Assembly (NCBI GenBank): GCA_015233295.1
Contig: JADFYC010000003.1
Location: forward strand, 1-39,722
Source: Deltaproteobacteria bacterium
Lineage (GTDB): Bacteria > Desulfobacterota > JADFXK01
Direction: 5' to 3'
Length of the DNA: 39,722 nt
The notes beneath the pieces are model-generated. The model had not been told where the DNA came from and did not search any database. It saw only the letters and a list, made by a program, of their open reading frames with translations. Positions 8,738 to 16,734 of the stretch are shown in pieces. Made by a program: the position numbers and the translations under genes. Position 1 is the first letter of the stretch; each line of letters starts with the position of its first letter.

Positions 8738-9106
8738 CGGAACCAACTTATTTATTATACTGCTCCAACTTTAGTTTCTTCAGACATAGTTCTTGCTTTT
8801 GATCCATTTTTGCTCAAAATAGTCATCGTATACTTATTTTCCGGGCCAATCTTAACATAAGTTTGTCAGAATTTGCTACTTGTTGATGACTTTCAAAAGT
8901 CGTGTCTGGCGAAACCATAGTTGGAGCTGTATAGGGGGGTGATGACACATAATTTGGCCTGGTCATAAGCTCAAACAAAGAATGCCTGGGATAGTCCTGG
9001 ATAAGGCAGTCGATTATCCCCTTTAGGCGGAATCAGGCAACTATATTTTTGGAAATAGGCGATGTGGTAAATTTGTTATCTATGGCATAAACATCAAGGA
9101 GGAATG
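8738..9106. other. Intergenic region upstream of a small secreted protein
   Basis: No gene is seen. A short run of about six G near 8935 is followed by ordinary mixed sequence. The plus-strand promoter for the gene at 9107 must lie here, but no convincing -35/-10 or sigma-54 pair stands out. There is no second copy of the ATGAAC direct repeat facing that gene. Confidence 0.4.
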
Positions 9107-9502
9107 ATGAAGAAGTCACTCATTGGAGCAATTGTATTGTCACTGGCATTGGCGGTACCTGCCTTCGCCGCCGGCGATAACGATTCAAGGAAAGGCGCAG
9201 GCCCAAGTTTTGAGGAAAAGAAGGCTGAAGATCTGAAACGAAACGAGGAACGAATAGCCAAAAACCAGCAGGAGAAGACCTGCATAGAGGCGGCAAAGAG
9301 TCACGATGATCTCCAGGCCTGCAGAGAAAAGTATGCTCCGCCTCGTGGTTCCGGCCAGCAAGGAGGGATTGGAGGGACTGATGGCTCAGGTGGACCTGGC
9401 ATGATGGGGAGGCCTGACGGAATGGGCCGGAGAGGTCAAGGCAATTCAGATCAAGGAAGTCAAGGCGGTCCAGGTGGCCAAATTCCTCCGCAGGGCCAAT
9501 AA
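9107..9502 (+). CDS. Small secreted Gly/Gln-rich protein
   Basis: An exported protein of 131 residues. A clear signal peptide (MKKSLIGAIVLSLALAVPAFA) is followed by a charged helical segment (about 30-60, rich in E and K, coiled-coil-like). Two cysteines (in KTCIEAA and QACREKY) are spaced as in a small disulfide or helix-hairpin motif. The tail of about 50 residues is of low complexity and rich in G, Q, P and M. I do not recognise a family. Two ATGs are adjacent, at 9104 and 9107. The second is chosen because AAGGAGG (9096-9102) is 4 bases before it and only 1 base before the first. Its neighbourhood of secreted proteins suggests envelope function. Confidence 0.75.
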   Translation: MKKSLIGAIVLSLALAVPAFAAGDNDSRKGAGPSFEEKKAEDLKRNEERIAKNQQEKTCIEAAKSHDDLQACREKYAPPRGSGQQGGIGGTDGSGGPGMMGRPDGMGRRGQGNSDQGSQGGPGGQIPPQGQ

Positions 9503-9542
9503 CAGGGTTAGCCCCTTGCGGTTTTGGGTAAGGCGTAGCAAG

Positions 9543-9647
9543 ATGACCATGAGCTACGCCGTCGATATCTGGGCATGGAACACCGGTTCCGTAACTTCTA
9601 ATGGATACTTCTTCTGTAGCGAGCGAAACGGAACCCACTTAGGGGTT
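9543..9647 (+). pseudogene. Fragment of a third or fourth secreted-protein paralog
   Basis: About 35 codons (MSYAVDIWAWNTGSVTSNGY, then FFCSERNGTHLG) match the conserved core of the two secreted proteins at 2.5-6.2 kb (MTYASDIYSWYAGSVTAD, then VYFCPERHGTYYG). The block is flanked on both sides by unrelated sequence, and it lies on the opposite strand from its relatives. It is therefore a remnant of a further copy of this gene family. The signal peptide and the rest of the domain are absent. Confidence 0.6.
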
Positions 9648-9682
9648 CCTCCCTGCAGGTTTGTATCTCAGAAGGCAGGGTC

Positions 9683-9922
9683 ATGTTGAAACTTTCAATT
9701 GAATATAGAAAATCTTGCTATGCCATGCTCGAATCATTGCTGAGTATCATTAAAGACACTCTGGCGTCTGGCGAGACAATGATGATCTCTGGTTTTGGCA
9801 AATTTTCAGTCAAACAAAAGAGAGCAAGAAAAGGTCGAAATCCTGTCTCTGGCGAAGAAATACTGTTTTCTAAGAGAAAAATCGTGACCTTCCAATACTC
9901 ATGGAATCTAAGAGAAAGCTAA
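9683..9922 (+). CDS. IHF-alpha/HU-like DNA-binding protein lacking its N-terminus
   Basis: A 79-residue protein. From residue 16 on it matches integration host factor alpha: the second helix (MLESLLSIIKDTLASGE), the strand ISGFGKF, the DNA-bending arm RARKGRNPVSGEEI including the intercalating-proline RNP motif, and the return strand. A normal IHF subunit is about 95-100 residues and starts with a helix near TKADIVE. Here that helix is replaced by a short unrelated leader (MLKLSIEYRKSCY), apparently through a deletion. The terminal VTFQYSWNLRES also differs from the usual end. It may still fold, but loss of the dimer-forming first helix suggests a decaying gene. Confidence 0.6.
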   Translation: MLKLSIEYRKSCYAMLESLLSIIKDTLASGETMMISGFGKFSVKQKRARKGRNPVSGEEILFSKRKIVTFQYSWNLRES

Positions 9923-10239
9923 ATCCTGCTCCCGTCGTTAAGCCGGAGACAAAGTCGAAGACAAAACAGAAAAAGACAACCTCAAAATCTGGCATCCAGA
10001 GAGGGTAACCAGTGGCAAAATAGTCCAAGTGTGAAAGGTGTGGGTTTGAAGCCAAGACTTTCGCTGGACTCAAGCTCCATATGCGCAAACATGATCAGGA
10101 TGGAGAAGAGGATCAACAAGGTATGGATTTTACTGCTACAACACCTGGCGAAGGAACAGAACTCCAACAGCAGAGCAGCCAGTCATCAAAACGAAGAAAG
10201 CCCAAAAAAGAGCTACCAGAAGCTGATTGTCTCTCATAA
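9901..10239 (+). pseudogene. Broken C2H2 zinc-finger DNA-binding protein gene
   Basis: One frame reads a lysine-rich N-terminus (MESKRKLNPAPVVKPETKSK), then TAA at 10006 and TAG at 10021. After them comes a clear C2H2 zinc finger, CERCGFEAKTFAGLKLHMRKH (C-x2-C-x12-H-x4-H), and a basic tail (SSKRRKPKKELPEADC) to TAA at 10237. In the next frame the sequence between the two stops reads as VTSGKIVQ, so two small compensating indels could restore one protein. It overlaps the end of the IHF-like gene. C2H2 fingers of this classical spacing are rare in bacteria outside Ros/MucR, which have a shorter loop. The gene is probably inactive in this copy. Confidence 0.5.
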
Positions 10240-10463
10240 TTTTAGAAATCATTGATACCTGGGAACGTGGCTCCAACACTGTCGAGACTCTATCCAAAAA
10301 GTATAAGGTCTCAACTGGAGAAGTCAATAGGGTCATCGGTATGCTGAGGAAAGCAGCCATGAAGCCAGAAGGAGAAGCAGCACCGGCTTTTCTTTGTCCT
10401 ATCACCTTAGAGGAAGTGGTCAGTTCAGCTTTAGCCCATCGGGGAATGAAGCTGCCGAAATAA
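10227..10463 (+). CDS. Small HTH-like protein, perhaps the tail of the zinc-finger gene
   Basis: An open frame of about 78 codons with a possible TTG start and no clear ribosome site. It contains an HTH-like segment (TVETLSKKYKVSTGEVNRVI) followed by ITLEEVVSSALAHRGMKLPK. It begins within the end of the zinc-finger frame and lies in another frame. It may be the frameshifted C-terminal part of that gene, giving a zinc-finger plus HTH protein. Function is unknown. Confidence 0.4.
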   Translation: MSLIILEIIDTWERGSNTVETLSKKYKVSTGEVNRVIGMLRKAAMKPEGEAAPAFLCPITLEEVVSSALAHRGMKLPK

Positions 10464-10560
10464 GTTCTGAACGCGGCCTTCAGGACGGACACCCACCTTG
10501 AGGGAGGAAACTGGCAGCAACGCAGCAGAAAGGATAACAACCCCAAAAAGGATGATATAA

Positions 10561-10613
10561 GAAGGTGCCACGAACTGTATTAATAAATTATATAAACATC
10601 TCGTGGCACCTTC
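10561..10613. repeat. Long perfect inverted repeat with AT-rich centre
   Basis: Perfect 13-bp arms GAAGGTGCCACGA (10561-10573) and TCGTGGCACCTTC (10601-10613) flank a 27-base, almost entirely A/T centre. There is no T-run after either arm, so it is not a normal terminator. It lies between the HTH-like frame and a decayed gene. It could be an operator, a recombination site, a cruciform or a miniature element; nothing in the sequence decides. Confidence 0.6.
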
Positions 10614-10627
10614 CGATGGCAGTTGAT

Positions 10628-10923
10628 CTATATTAGGTTGATCAACTGAGCTTGGCCGGCGTTGTCATTGTGGGGGGATCTTCCCAGCCCCCCAGAGTAG
10701 GGCATCATGCACATCAGATTGATGCCTGCTTGTTTCCTGAGAACCATCGTTTGCAGATTCCGTAGTGCTGCCATTGGAAAGATCAGCGCACCACGAACAC
10801 CAACATAGGTCATGCACTCCAGAAGTCCATGCATTGAAAGAAACGCTCTTCAATGGAGGTATCATTAAGACTCTCGGAGACGTTGGTATCTTCGCCCGGA
10901 ACAGCAAGGATTTCGGTTTCCAT
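10628..10923 (-). pseudogene. Frameshifted gene of unknown function
   Basis: Two minus-strand frames join into one protein of about 97 residues. The first runs from ATG at 10923 (METEILAVPGEDTNVSESLN and on to CMDFW) and stops at 10810. The second, in another frame, covers LLECMTYVGVRGALIFPMAA and on to the stop at 10628. They overlap around residue 32, as expected after a one-base indel. I do not recognise the product. No good ribosome site precedes the ATG. Confidence 0.4.
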
Positions 10924-10969
10924 AATCTGTTCATTCCGGGGGGCCAGTCATGAGACTCATATGAAAACG

Positions 10970-11032
10970 CCATGGCCGTCTTGGATCGGCCTGGAAATTT
11001 CTGCCATGAATAACACCGGCCGCCGCCGGGGT
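10970..11032. repeat. REP-like dispersed repeat, copy A
   Basis: About 60 bases that match 36302-36362 at roughly 80 percent, including an exact CCATGAATAACACCGGC. Both copies end in a GC-rich hairpin of CCGGC and GCCGG arms, although the centre differs. The preserved stem suggests a structured repeat similar to a REP element. The rest of the interval 10924-11355 holds no gene I can support. Confidence 0.5.
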
Positions 11033-11355
11033 CCCCTACTTATGTGTGCCATGATGAGACCCAACCAAATTCCGGAGTCAATAGGTCGTTCTTCTCCGGA
11101 TGTTCGTTCGCCGAAAATCGAGGATATGGGCTCTGGCTTAATTCAGCCGTCGCGAAAAACTCAGATAATGCAGTAGTCTCTTGTCAGTTCTTCAACATCA
11201 ACTTTGGCTGCACCCAAAATGATTCCACTGTCTTGACACGATTGTCACACCCTGGCTGTGGAAAGAAATGATTTAGACCATTGCTGGGCGCTGGTTGCGG
11301 AAATCTAAGCAGGCGCCCACAACAAGTCTCTGTACCAGGCAAGGAGGAGTATCAG

Positions 11356-11838
11356 ATGGACAGAGCTGAATACCAAGGCAAGGCGGATTCCGGATATGAG
11401 GCACCGTTTGACGATTCCTATTGGGTTATCCCGGAGCTTTTCCTGGCCGGCGCATTTCCTGATAAGTGGAAGCTGAGGACCTTGATGGAATTAGATTTCA
11501 AACATATAATCGATCTCACTGAAGAAAAAGAAGATTGTTATTTCGGAGATTATGATCTTTACATCGAGGTGTTATCTCGAAACCCGGGTCGCAAGCCAAT
11601 TCAACATGAGAAGATACCTATAGCGGCCTTTGACACCCCAGATATGGCCACAATGACAATGATTCTTGATAAAATTGATAGTTACATCAATATGAAGGAG
11701 AAGGTGTTTGTACACTGCCATGAGGGTATCAGGAGGACCGGGGCAGTTGTGGGGTGCTTCTTGATGAATCATGACTTGGCCAATGAAAATAATGTCTTAA
11801 ATAAAATAAAACAACTGCGACGGGGTGATTATTATTGA
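11356..11838 (+). CDS. Dual-specificity/tyrosine phosphatase-like protein, ending at a premature TGA
   Basis: A 160-residue protein of the cysteine phosphatase fold. The P-loop VHCHEGIRRTG gives the signature H-C-x5-R with nucleophile C121 and R127. An upstream aspartate (D93 in IAAFDTPD) is a candidate general acid. The start at 11356 is set by AAGGAGG at 11341-11347. The frame ends RRGDYY-TGA, but reading on in the same frame gives 26 more codons beginning SLSPETRSWREIL to TAG at 11917. SPET followed by an R/W-rich helix is the normal end of such phosphatases, so the TGA looks like a nonsense change that removes the last helix. The active site is intact, so the short form might still work. 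No operon partner is seen. Confidence 0.82.
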   Translation: MDRAEYQGKADSGYEAPFDDSYWVIPELFLAGAFPDKWKLRTLMELDFKHIIDLTEEKEDCYFGDYDLYIEVLSRNPGRKPIQHEKIPIAAFDTPDMATMTMILDKIDSYINMKEKVFVHCHEGIRRTGAVVGCFLMNHDLANENNVLNKIKQLRRGDYY

Positions 11839-12091
11839 TCTCTTTCCCCAGAGACAAGGTCTTGGCGGGAAATTCTAATGTCGTGGAACATCCAGAGGCA
11901 GGAATTGACCAGTTTATAGGTCAAATGGGCAGCCAATGAGAGATATATTTTGTGGATGTCAAGACAGACTGGAAAGGTAGCCATATTCAGAGTCAGTTCT
12001 GACTACCTTGGGCTTGGGTTATGGGCCACGTAGATAATGCCTCAATGATTCTTCTCCAGGCATACCTTGGGGGGCAACCCATCTGACCCAA

Positions 12092-12928
12092 TCAACCTAT
12101 ACATGTCTTCCTGAATTGACATCCTTGACACTGCCAGCCGGTTGACCTATAGAAGATTCGATTCTCAATGGCTCGGAGTAGCGTGTTTATCAGTTCAAAC
12201 AATCGGTTATAGTCCTCCCCAGACCTGGAAACGAAGTATCTCTCAAAGGCAGGCTCTTTTGTCTTGAGCAAAACATCGAATCTGATCAGACAGGAGCCAT
12301 CCGACATGGCTGGATTGAGCTTTGACGACGCATAGGAGTATATCGTGGATTGTAGGTCGTTCTCCAGTCTCAGGGTATTGAACCGTTGGGAGGCCGTCTT
12401 CAATTCACCGACAAGGATCGTTCCTTCGCTATCAGCTTCAATCAAATCAAAATATCCAACCAGTTTGATGGGGTGTTCTCCATTATCGCTGCTCGTGTCA
12501 GGAATCGGTACAGAGAACGGCATTTCAACGGCGACTATGTGCTGTGGTTCGATTTCGGTGTAGAACAACTTCAGCAAATTAATACCTTGGGTGGTCAGGC
12601 CATCAGCCTTCTCTCCCTCCTTGAAGCTGACTGGAATTTCGTTATCCATGAGCCCGTATTCAAACGAATGTCGGAAGAAATCGATCAGATGATCCAAGGG
12701 CAACGTCTCTTCTATATCCTTGAGGTAGAGATAATACTGTTCGACCGCCCTGTGGATGGCCTTGCCAAAGACCATGGCGACGGGGCGATGCTCCGGGACT
12801 GATCCGTAAACATAGGAATGGGCATATTTCATAGGGCACAGTAAGTAGGTGTTCAACTGTGAATAGGAGAAATGCAGCTCATTCCCGAAGTCGGCTCCCG
12901 AAACTTTACCCTGCGTTTGTGATCTCAT
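12092..12928 (-). CDS. RecB/Cas4-like PD-(D/E)XK nuclease with cysteine cluster
   Basis: A 278-residue exonuclease-type protein. The motifs of the PDDEXK_1 (RecB/AddB C-terminal, Cas4-like) family appear in order: an N-terminal SYSQLNTYLLCPMKYAH with one Cys, GKAIHRAVE (catalytic His), LVGYFDLIEAD (D), LVGELKTAS (E-x-K), an aromatic QSTIYSYA helix, and a C-terminal CQGCQFRKTCIG. The first Cys plus the three terminal ones give the four ligands of an Fe-S cluster. The start at 12928 is preferred over one 17 codons upstream because GGGAGG lies just before it. It is 75 bases downstream of an ERF/Rad52-like gene on the same strand, which suggests a phage- or plasmid-type recombination pair. No cas genes are nearby. 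Confidence 0.88.
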   Translation of the reverse strand: MRSQTQGKVSGADFGNELHFSYSQLNTYLLCPMKYAHSYVYGSVPEHRPVAMVFGKAIHRAVEQYYLYLKDIEETLPLDHLIDFFRHSFEYGLMDNEIPVSFKEGEKADGLTTQGINLLKLFYTEIEPQHIVAVEMPFSVPIPDTSSDNGEHPIKLVGYFDLIEADSEGTILVGELKTASQRFNTLRLENDLQSTIYSYASSKLNPAMSDGSCLIRFDVLLKTKEPAFERYFVSRSGEDYNRLFELINTLLRAIENRIFYRSTGWQCQGCQFRKTCIG

Positions 12929-13003
12929 TTGTGCCTCCCAAATAAGAAGGGGAAGGTAGATTGAATCTGCCCTCTCCATAGGTTATCTATTCCTGTTGCC
13001 CTG

Positions 13004-13786
13004 TCACTTGTTGGTTCGGTTCAGCCGATCGATGAACGAGCTGGCCTCGGAAATCTTCAGGTGGGCCACCTTGACGCCGAAACTCTTGATGCTCTCCTCG
13101 TCCAGGGCCTTGCTGTCCTGACCCATATTCTTGCTCAGGGTTATGATGTAATTGAGTTGCCGGTTCGTCAGCCTTGCTTCCTGCTTATCGCTGCGGCTGC
13201 TGTTTCCGTCCCCCTTATTGTCGGGAGGATTGCTGCCCTTACTTTCCGACGATTGTCTCTTTCCTTGCAGGTCAGGGCGAGGCGAGCCTCTTACGGCGGA
13301 TTGATCCTGTCGATCATTATCCCCGTCCCTCTTGTCACATGGTGAGTGAATTCCGTTCCCAGGAGGCGGTTTGGTCGAGGATTCATCTGCCGGGATGTTG
13401 GTCATCCCCTCCAGATGGGACACCTCCTCAGCACCACAAAATTCCACACCATATCCGGCAAAGCGCAAGGCACGGGCGATTCCCCTGGTCTCGGCCAATT
13501 CGAGGATTGCGACCGCAAGAAATCGATCCCGATCGACTGATGCCACACCGAGTCCAGTGAATTTTCCCTTGGCCGTGGTAACCGTGGCGCTGATGACAGC
13601 GAGAGACTGATCATATTGGATGATCTCAGTGGCAATGGAGAGCGTCTGGTTCTCTTCATGGGCCAGCCTGAGGCGACCTCCAATCTTCGGAAATATCGTG
13701 TTGATATATCGGCTCTCTCGCTTGTCATAGTGACTCAGTGTCACCAATTCATCGTCATGGAATTGATTTGGATTCTCTTTCCCCAT
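13004..13786 (-). CDS. ERF/Rad52-like single-strand annealing protein (probable)
   Basis: A 260-residue protein. The N-terminal domain (about 25-125) contains YINTIFPKIGGRLRLAHEE, a strand-rich segment, and AETRGIARALRFAGYGVEF. The last resembles the AETxAIGRALxFAGYG motif of ERF/Rad52-type annealing proteins. A charged, low-complexity linker (about 130-205, rich in D, S, P, K) follows, then a helical C-terminal domain (LTNRQLNYIITLSKNMGQDS onward) of a type attached to plasmid and phage recombination proteins. AGGAGA lies just before the start. The neighbouring PD-(D/E)XK nuclease supports a recombination role. The family assignment rests on one motif, so it is not certain. Confidence 0.62.
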   Translation of the reverse strand: MGKENPNQFHDDELVTLSHYDKRESRYINTIFPKIGGRLRLAHEENQTLSIATEIIQYDQSLAVISATVTTAKGKFTGLGVASVDRDRFLAVAILELAETRGIARALRFAGYGVEFCGAEEVSHLEGMTNIPADESSTKPPPGNGIHSPCDKRDGDNDRQDQSAVRGSPRPDLQGKRQSSESKGSNPPDNKGDGNSSRSDKQEARLTNRQLNYIITLSKNMGQDSKALDEESIKSFGVKVAHLKISEASSFIDRLNRTNK

Positions 13787-14349
13787 GGGTACTTCTCCTG
13801 TGGTGCCTTGGGGGCCACAACAATTTATCAGTTAGGGTATCGGGGGGGATTCGACCTCCCAGATTTCCAATGGTTGTAACTTAATCTACGAATTAACCAA
13901 TAGGCTGATATGATGATCCAACAGACCAGACCGAAACAACGATCTTATCATTGACTCTTTGCCTCAAGATGCTCCTAATAGATAACGGGTTGGGATACTC
14001 CATATTTCGTTGATCTCATGATTCGCGCCGTCTGGTTGCAGGATATTGACCTTTCTCAGGTGCCTTGCCATGCTGAAGAGAAGCCTGTCATCGAAATGCC
14101 GAGGTGGTCCGGGGGGAGACGAAGTGTACATCATTGGGAGAGATGATGGTGACCGACCATTGTTCAAAAGAGGAAGATTTTGAAGGGGCTCTCGTCAGCA
14201 ACTATCTAAAGGGCGGTGGAATTATGAAAGTCGGTTCTCTTTGAATCTGGTGTAATGGTTGGCTTGGTGTTTTATCTCGGCAGTTAGGGCCAATATTTCT
14301 CCAGATACAATATAGGCTCCAATAGATGTATTGCCGTTAGCCATAGCGG
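13787..14349. other. Intergenic with a G7 tract and an uncertain short frame
   Basis: A run of seven G (13842-13848) sits about 55 bases upstream of the ERF-like gene. On the minus strand 13964-14167 is open for 67 codons (ending RYLLGAS), but it has no ATG with a ribosome site at its 5' end, so it is not called as a gene. Nothing else stands out. Confidence 0.35.
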
Positions 14350-16593
14350 CTACGTCCCTTGGCGTAAGGGTACCCGAATGACCTGATCCACAGTCAAGCT
14401 GACCGCTCTGTATTCTGTTTGCACCTGGCCTGTCAGAAGATGGGGACGGTCCATGTCCAGTTGTTGACAGAATCGTTTAAAGGCCTTGGGGAAGAACACG
14501 GTTTCGTAAATAGCGGTCTCGTCCTCAAAGGAGAAAAATTGCATCGGTTCACCCTCGCGGGTGGCCACCTCTTTTCGGGAAATAGGCCAGCCTTTGACTG
14601 TGACCCACCGGCCGTTCTTTCCAACCAACTCATCAGCGGAAGTGATGACTTGGCAACAAGTAATAAAATATGATTCATATAGTTTCAGCGGATGGACGGA
14701 CAGGACAAACCCCAGGGCCTCTATTTCCTGGGCGCATTTCTGGGTTAGAGATATATCCGACAGGGATGGGACCTGGATCTGATTCCTGGACGCGTTCAGA
14801 TGAAAAGAGGATTGCAGGGAACCAAGAGACTTTGATTTCGTTTCCCGACCCAACCGGCTTTCCACATACCACCTGATCTGGGGTCGATTGAATTCGGGAG
14901 CCAAGGAATCCAACGCCCCACTCCTGACCAGTATCGACCCGTTTTCCGAATGGAGCCTGACTCGCTTGATCAAGTCAGCTAACGAGGCAAAGGACCCCTG
15001 TTGGTGGCGTTCTTCTAAGATGTTCTCCACGGTTTCTCGCCGAATACCCTTGAGTTGTTGCAGCCCCACCCGAATGGTCCGGTCCCGGCCCAGGTAGGCC
15101 CAGTCGCTGGTGTTGATATCGGGTCCTAAGACGGTCAACCCCATCCGGCGGGCCTCTGAGATGTAAGCCGAGGTGGTATAGTATCCACCCTGATTGGAGA
15201 TCACTGCAGCCATGAATTCCGCCGGATAATGGGCTTTCAAATAGGCGGACTTGAAACTGACCAAAGCATAGGAGGCAGAATGGGGCTTGCAGAAAGAGTA
15301 GCCGGCGAATGAGGTGATCATATCCCAGACTTGGGCGGTGACTTCAGCCGACACCCCTCGACCGGCACACCCTTCAAAGAACCGGGTTCGATATTGGACC
15401 AGCTTTTCGGTTCCCTTTTTGCTCAAGGCCTTGCGTAATCCATCGGCCTCACCCCAATTAAACCCGGCCATGGCCATGGCCACCTTGACCACATCCTCCT
15501 GATAAACCATGATCCCATAGGTCTCGGACAGTAGATCGGTCAGGCTAGGGTGCAGAGGTTTATAAGCCGCTCCACGCAATCTATTAATATACTGATTAAT
15601 GTATCTATTGGCCGCTGGTCGAATTATGGATGAATGGATGACCAGGTGTTCAAAGTCACCCCGGCGGGTCTTTTGTTGGAGTTGACGCATGGCCGGTGAT
15701 TCGACATAGAACACGCCCATGGTCTCTCCCCGGCTGAGCAGCTTCAGAGTAGCAGAGTCTTCTAAAGGATTAAACAGGGCGTAGTCTATTTTCCGTCCAG
15801 TATTGACCGCCACCGCAGCCAAGGCGTCTCGAATTACGGCCAAAGAGCGATTCCCCAAGAGGTCGATCTTGATCAAACCGGCGTCTTCGGCCTGATCCTT
15901 TTCCCACTGGATGATATTGACGCCTTTGGCAGCCCGTTGCAAGGGCACGTATCTGGAGATGTGGTCCGGAGCCAGAATAACGCCCCCACAATGGACGGAC
16001 AGGTGACGAGGAATGGACTCCAATTGCGCGGCTAGTCGAAGGATCTCAGGCCAAGGCTGGGGTAAGGAGAAGTCTTGAAATTTAGGATGGGTTTCGATGC
16101 GCTGATCGATCCGATGAACGCCGACCCAGCCCAGGCGTTTGGTCACCTGGTTAATCTGGGCGGAAGGTATTCCATAGATTTTGGCCACTTCACGCACCGC
16201 CCCACGGGCTTGGAATCCGATATGGTTGGCCACCATAGCCATCCGGTCTGAACCATAATGTTCCCTTATTTCGGCTAACAGCCCATCCCGCTCATCCCAG
16301 GGAAAATCCACATCGATATCCGGAAAATCATTCCGATGGGGATTCAAGAACCGGCCAAACAAGAGATTGTGCCGGATGGGGTCCACATGGGTGATGCCCA
16401 ACACGTAACTGACCAGACTGGCCGCCGCACTGCCCCGACCGCAATGGATCAGGCGGCGTTTGACAATATCGGCCACGATCAGGAAATAATCTACAAATCC
16501 TTTGGATTGGATCAGGTTCATTTCTTCGGTCAGCCGGTTCTCAATGGTCGGGTTAGAACGACCGTAACGCCAGATGATTCCCTTCCGGCACAT
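14350..16593 (-). CDS. DnaE2-like DNA polymerase III alpha, polymerase core fragment
   Basis: The larger part of an error-prone replicative-type polymerase (DnaE2/ImuC style). The palm motifs are present: CGRGSAAASLVSYVLGITHV and the catalytic FPDIDVDF, then IKIDLLGN. Helix-hairpin-helix and OB-fold regions follow (GRWVTVKGWP, FFSFEDETAIYETVFF). Bases 16594-16734 continue the same frame up to a TAA at 16735. The PHP domain is in the same frame beyond that stop. Together they make about 1000 residues, the normal length for DnaE2. The first ATG here lacks a ribosome site and falls inside a conserved region, so separate translation is doubtful. The gene follows an ImuB-like gene and lexA, as in SOS mutasome operons. 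Confidence 0.85.
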   Translation of the reverse strand: MCRKGIIWRYGRSNPTIENRLTEEMNLIQSKGFVDYFLIVADIVKRRLIHCGRGSAAASLVSYVLGITHVDPIRHNLLFGRFLNPHRNDFPDIDVDFPWDERDGLLAEIREHYGSDRMAMVANHIGFQARGAVREVAKIYGIPSAQINQVTKRLGWVGVHRIDQRIETHPKFQDFSLPQPWPEILRLAAQLESIPRHLSVHCGGVILAPDHISRYVPLQRAAKGVNIIQWEKDQAEDAGLIKIDLLGNRSLAVIRDALAAVAVNTGRKIDYALFNPLEDSATLKLLSRGETMGVFYVESPAMRQLQQKTRRGDFEHLVIHSSIIRPAANRYINQYINRLRGAAYKPLHPSLTDLLSETYGIMVYQEDVVKVAMAMAGFNWGEADGLRKALSKKGTEKLVQYRTRFFEGCAGRGVSAEVTAQVWDMITSFAGYSFCKPHSASYALVSFKSAYLKAHYPAEFMAAVISNQGGYYTTSAYISEARRMGLTVLGPDINTSDWAYLGRDRTIRVGLQQLKGIRRETVENILEERHQQGSFASLADLIKRVRLHSENGSILVRSGALDSLAPEFNRPQIRWYVESRLGRETKSKSLGSLQSSFHLNASRNQIQVPSLSDISLTQKCAQEIEALGFVLSVHPLKLYESYFITCCQVITSADELVGKNGRWVTVKGWPISRKEVATREGEPMQFFSFEDETAIYETVFFPKAFKRFCQQLDMDRPHLLTGQVQTEYRAVSLTVDQVIRVPLRQGT

Positions 16594-16734
16594 GGCCCGG
16601 AGCCGACTGAAATGATCCTCCGGCTGGTCATCAAAGCTGGGGAAAACCGGCTTAAAATGATCCCATTGGGTGTACAGATCCCCGGCTAACTTGACTGTAT
16701 TGGCCAGGGCTTCCGGGCAATAAGGGAAATGAGC

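Noticed and set aside
11836..11838. TGA in the phosphatase gene as selenocysteine
   Set aside because: It is far from the catalytic loop, no clear SECIS hairpin follows, and similar gene breaks nearby use TAA as well.
12386..12802. Plus-strand frame of 138 codons opposite the nuclease
   Set aside because: The minus-strand product has all nuclease motifs, so this is an antisense shadow.
12092..12928. Cas4 as a sign of a CRISPR system
   Set aside because: No repeats, no other cas genes; the adjacent ERF-like gene fits phage- or plasmid-type recombination better.
13838..13862. Stretch with GATTCGA between G7 and CTCCC, similar to a tRNA T-arm
   Set aside because: The stem pairs badly at the correct register and there is no anticodon arm or acceptor stem upstream.
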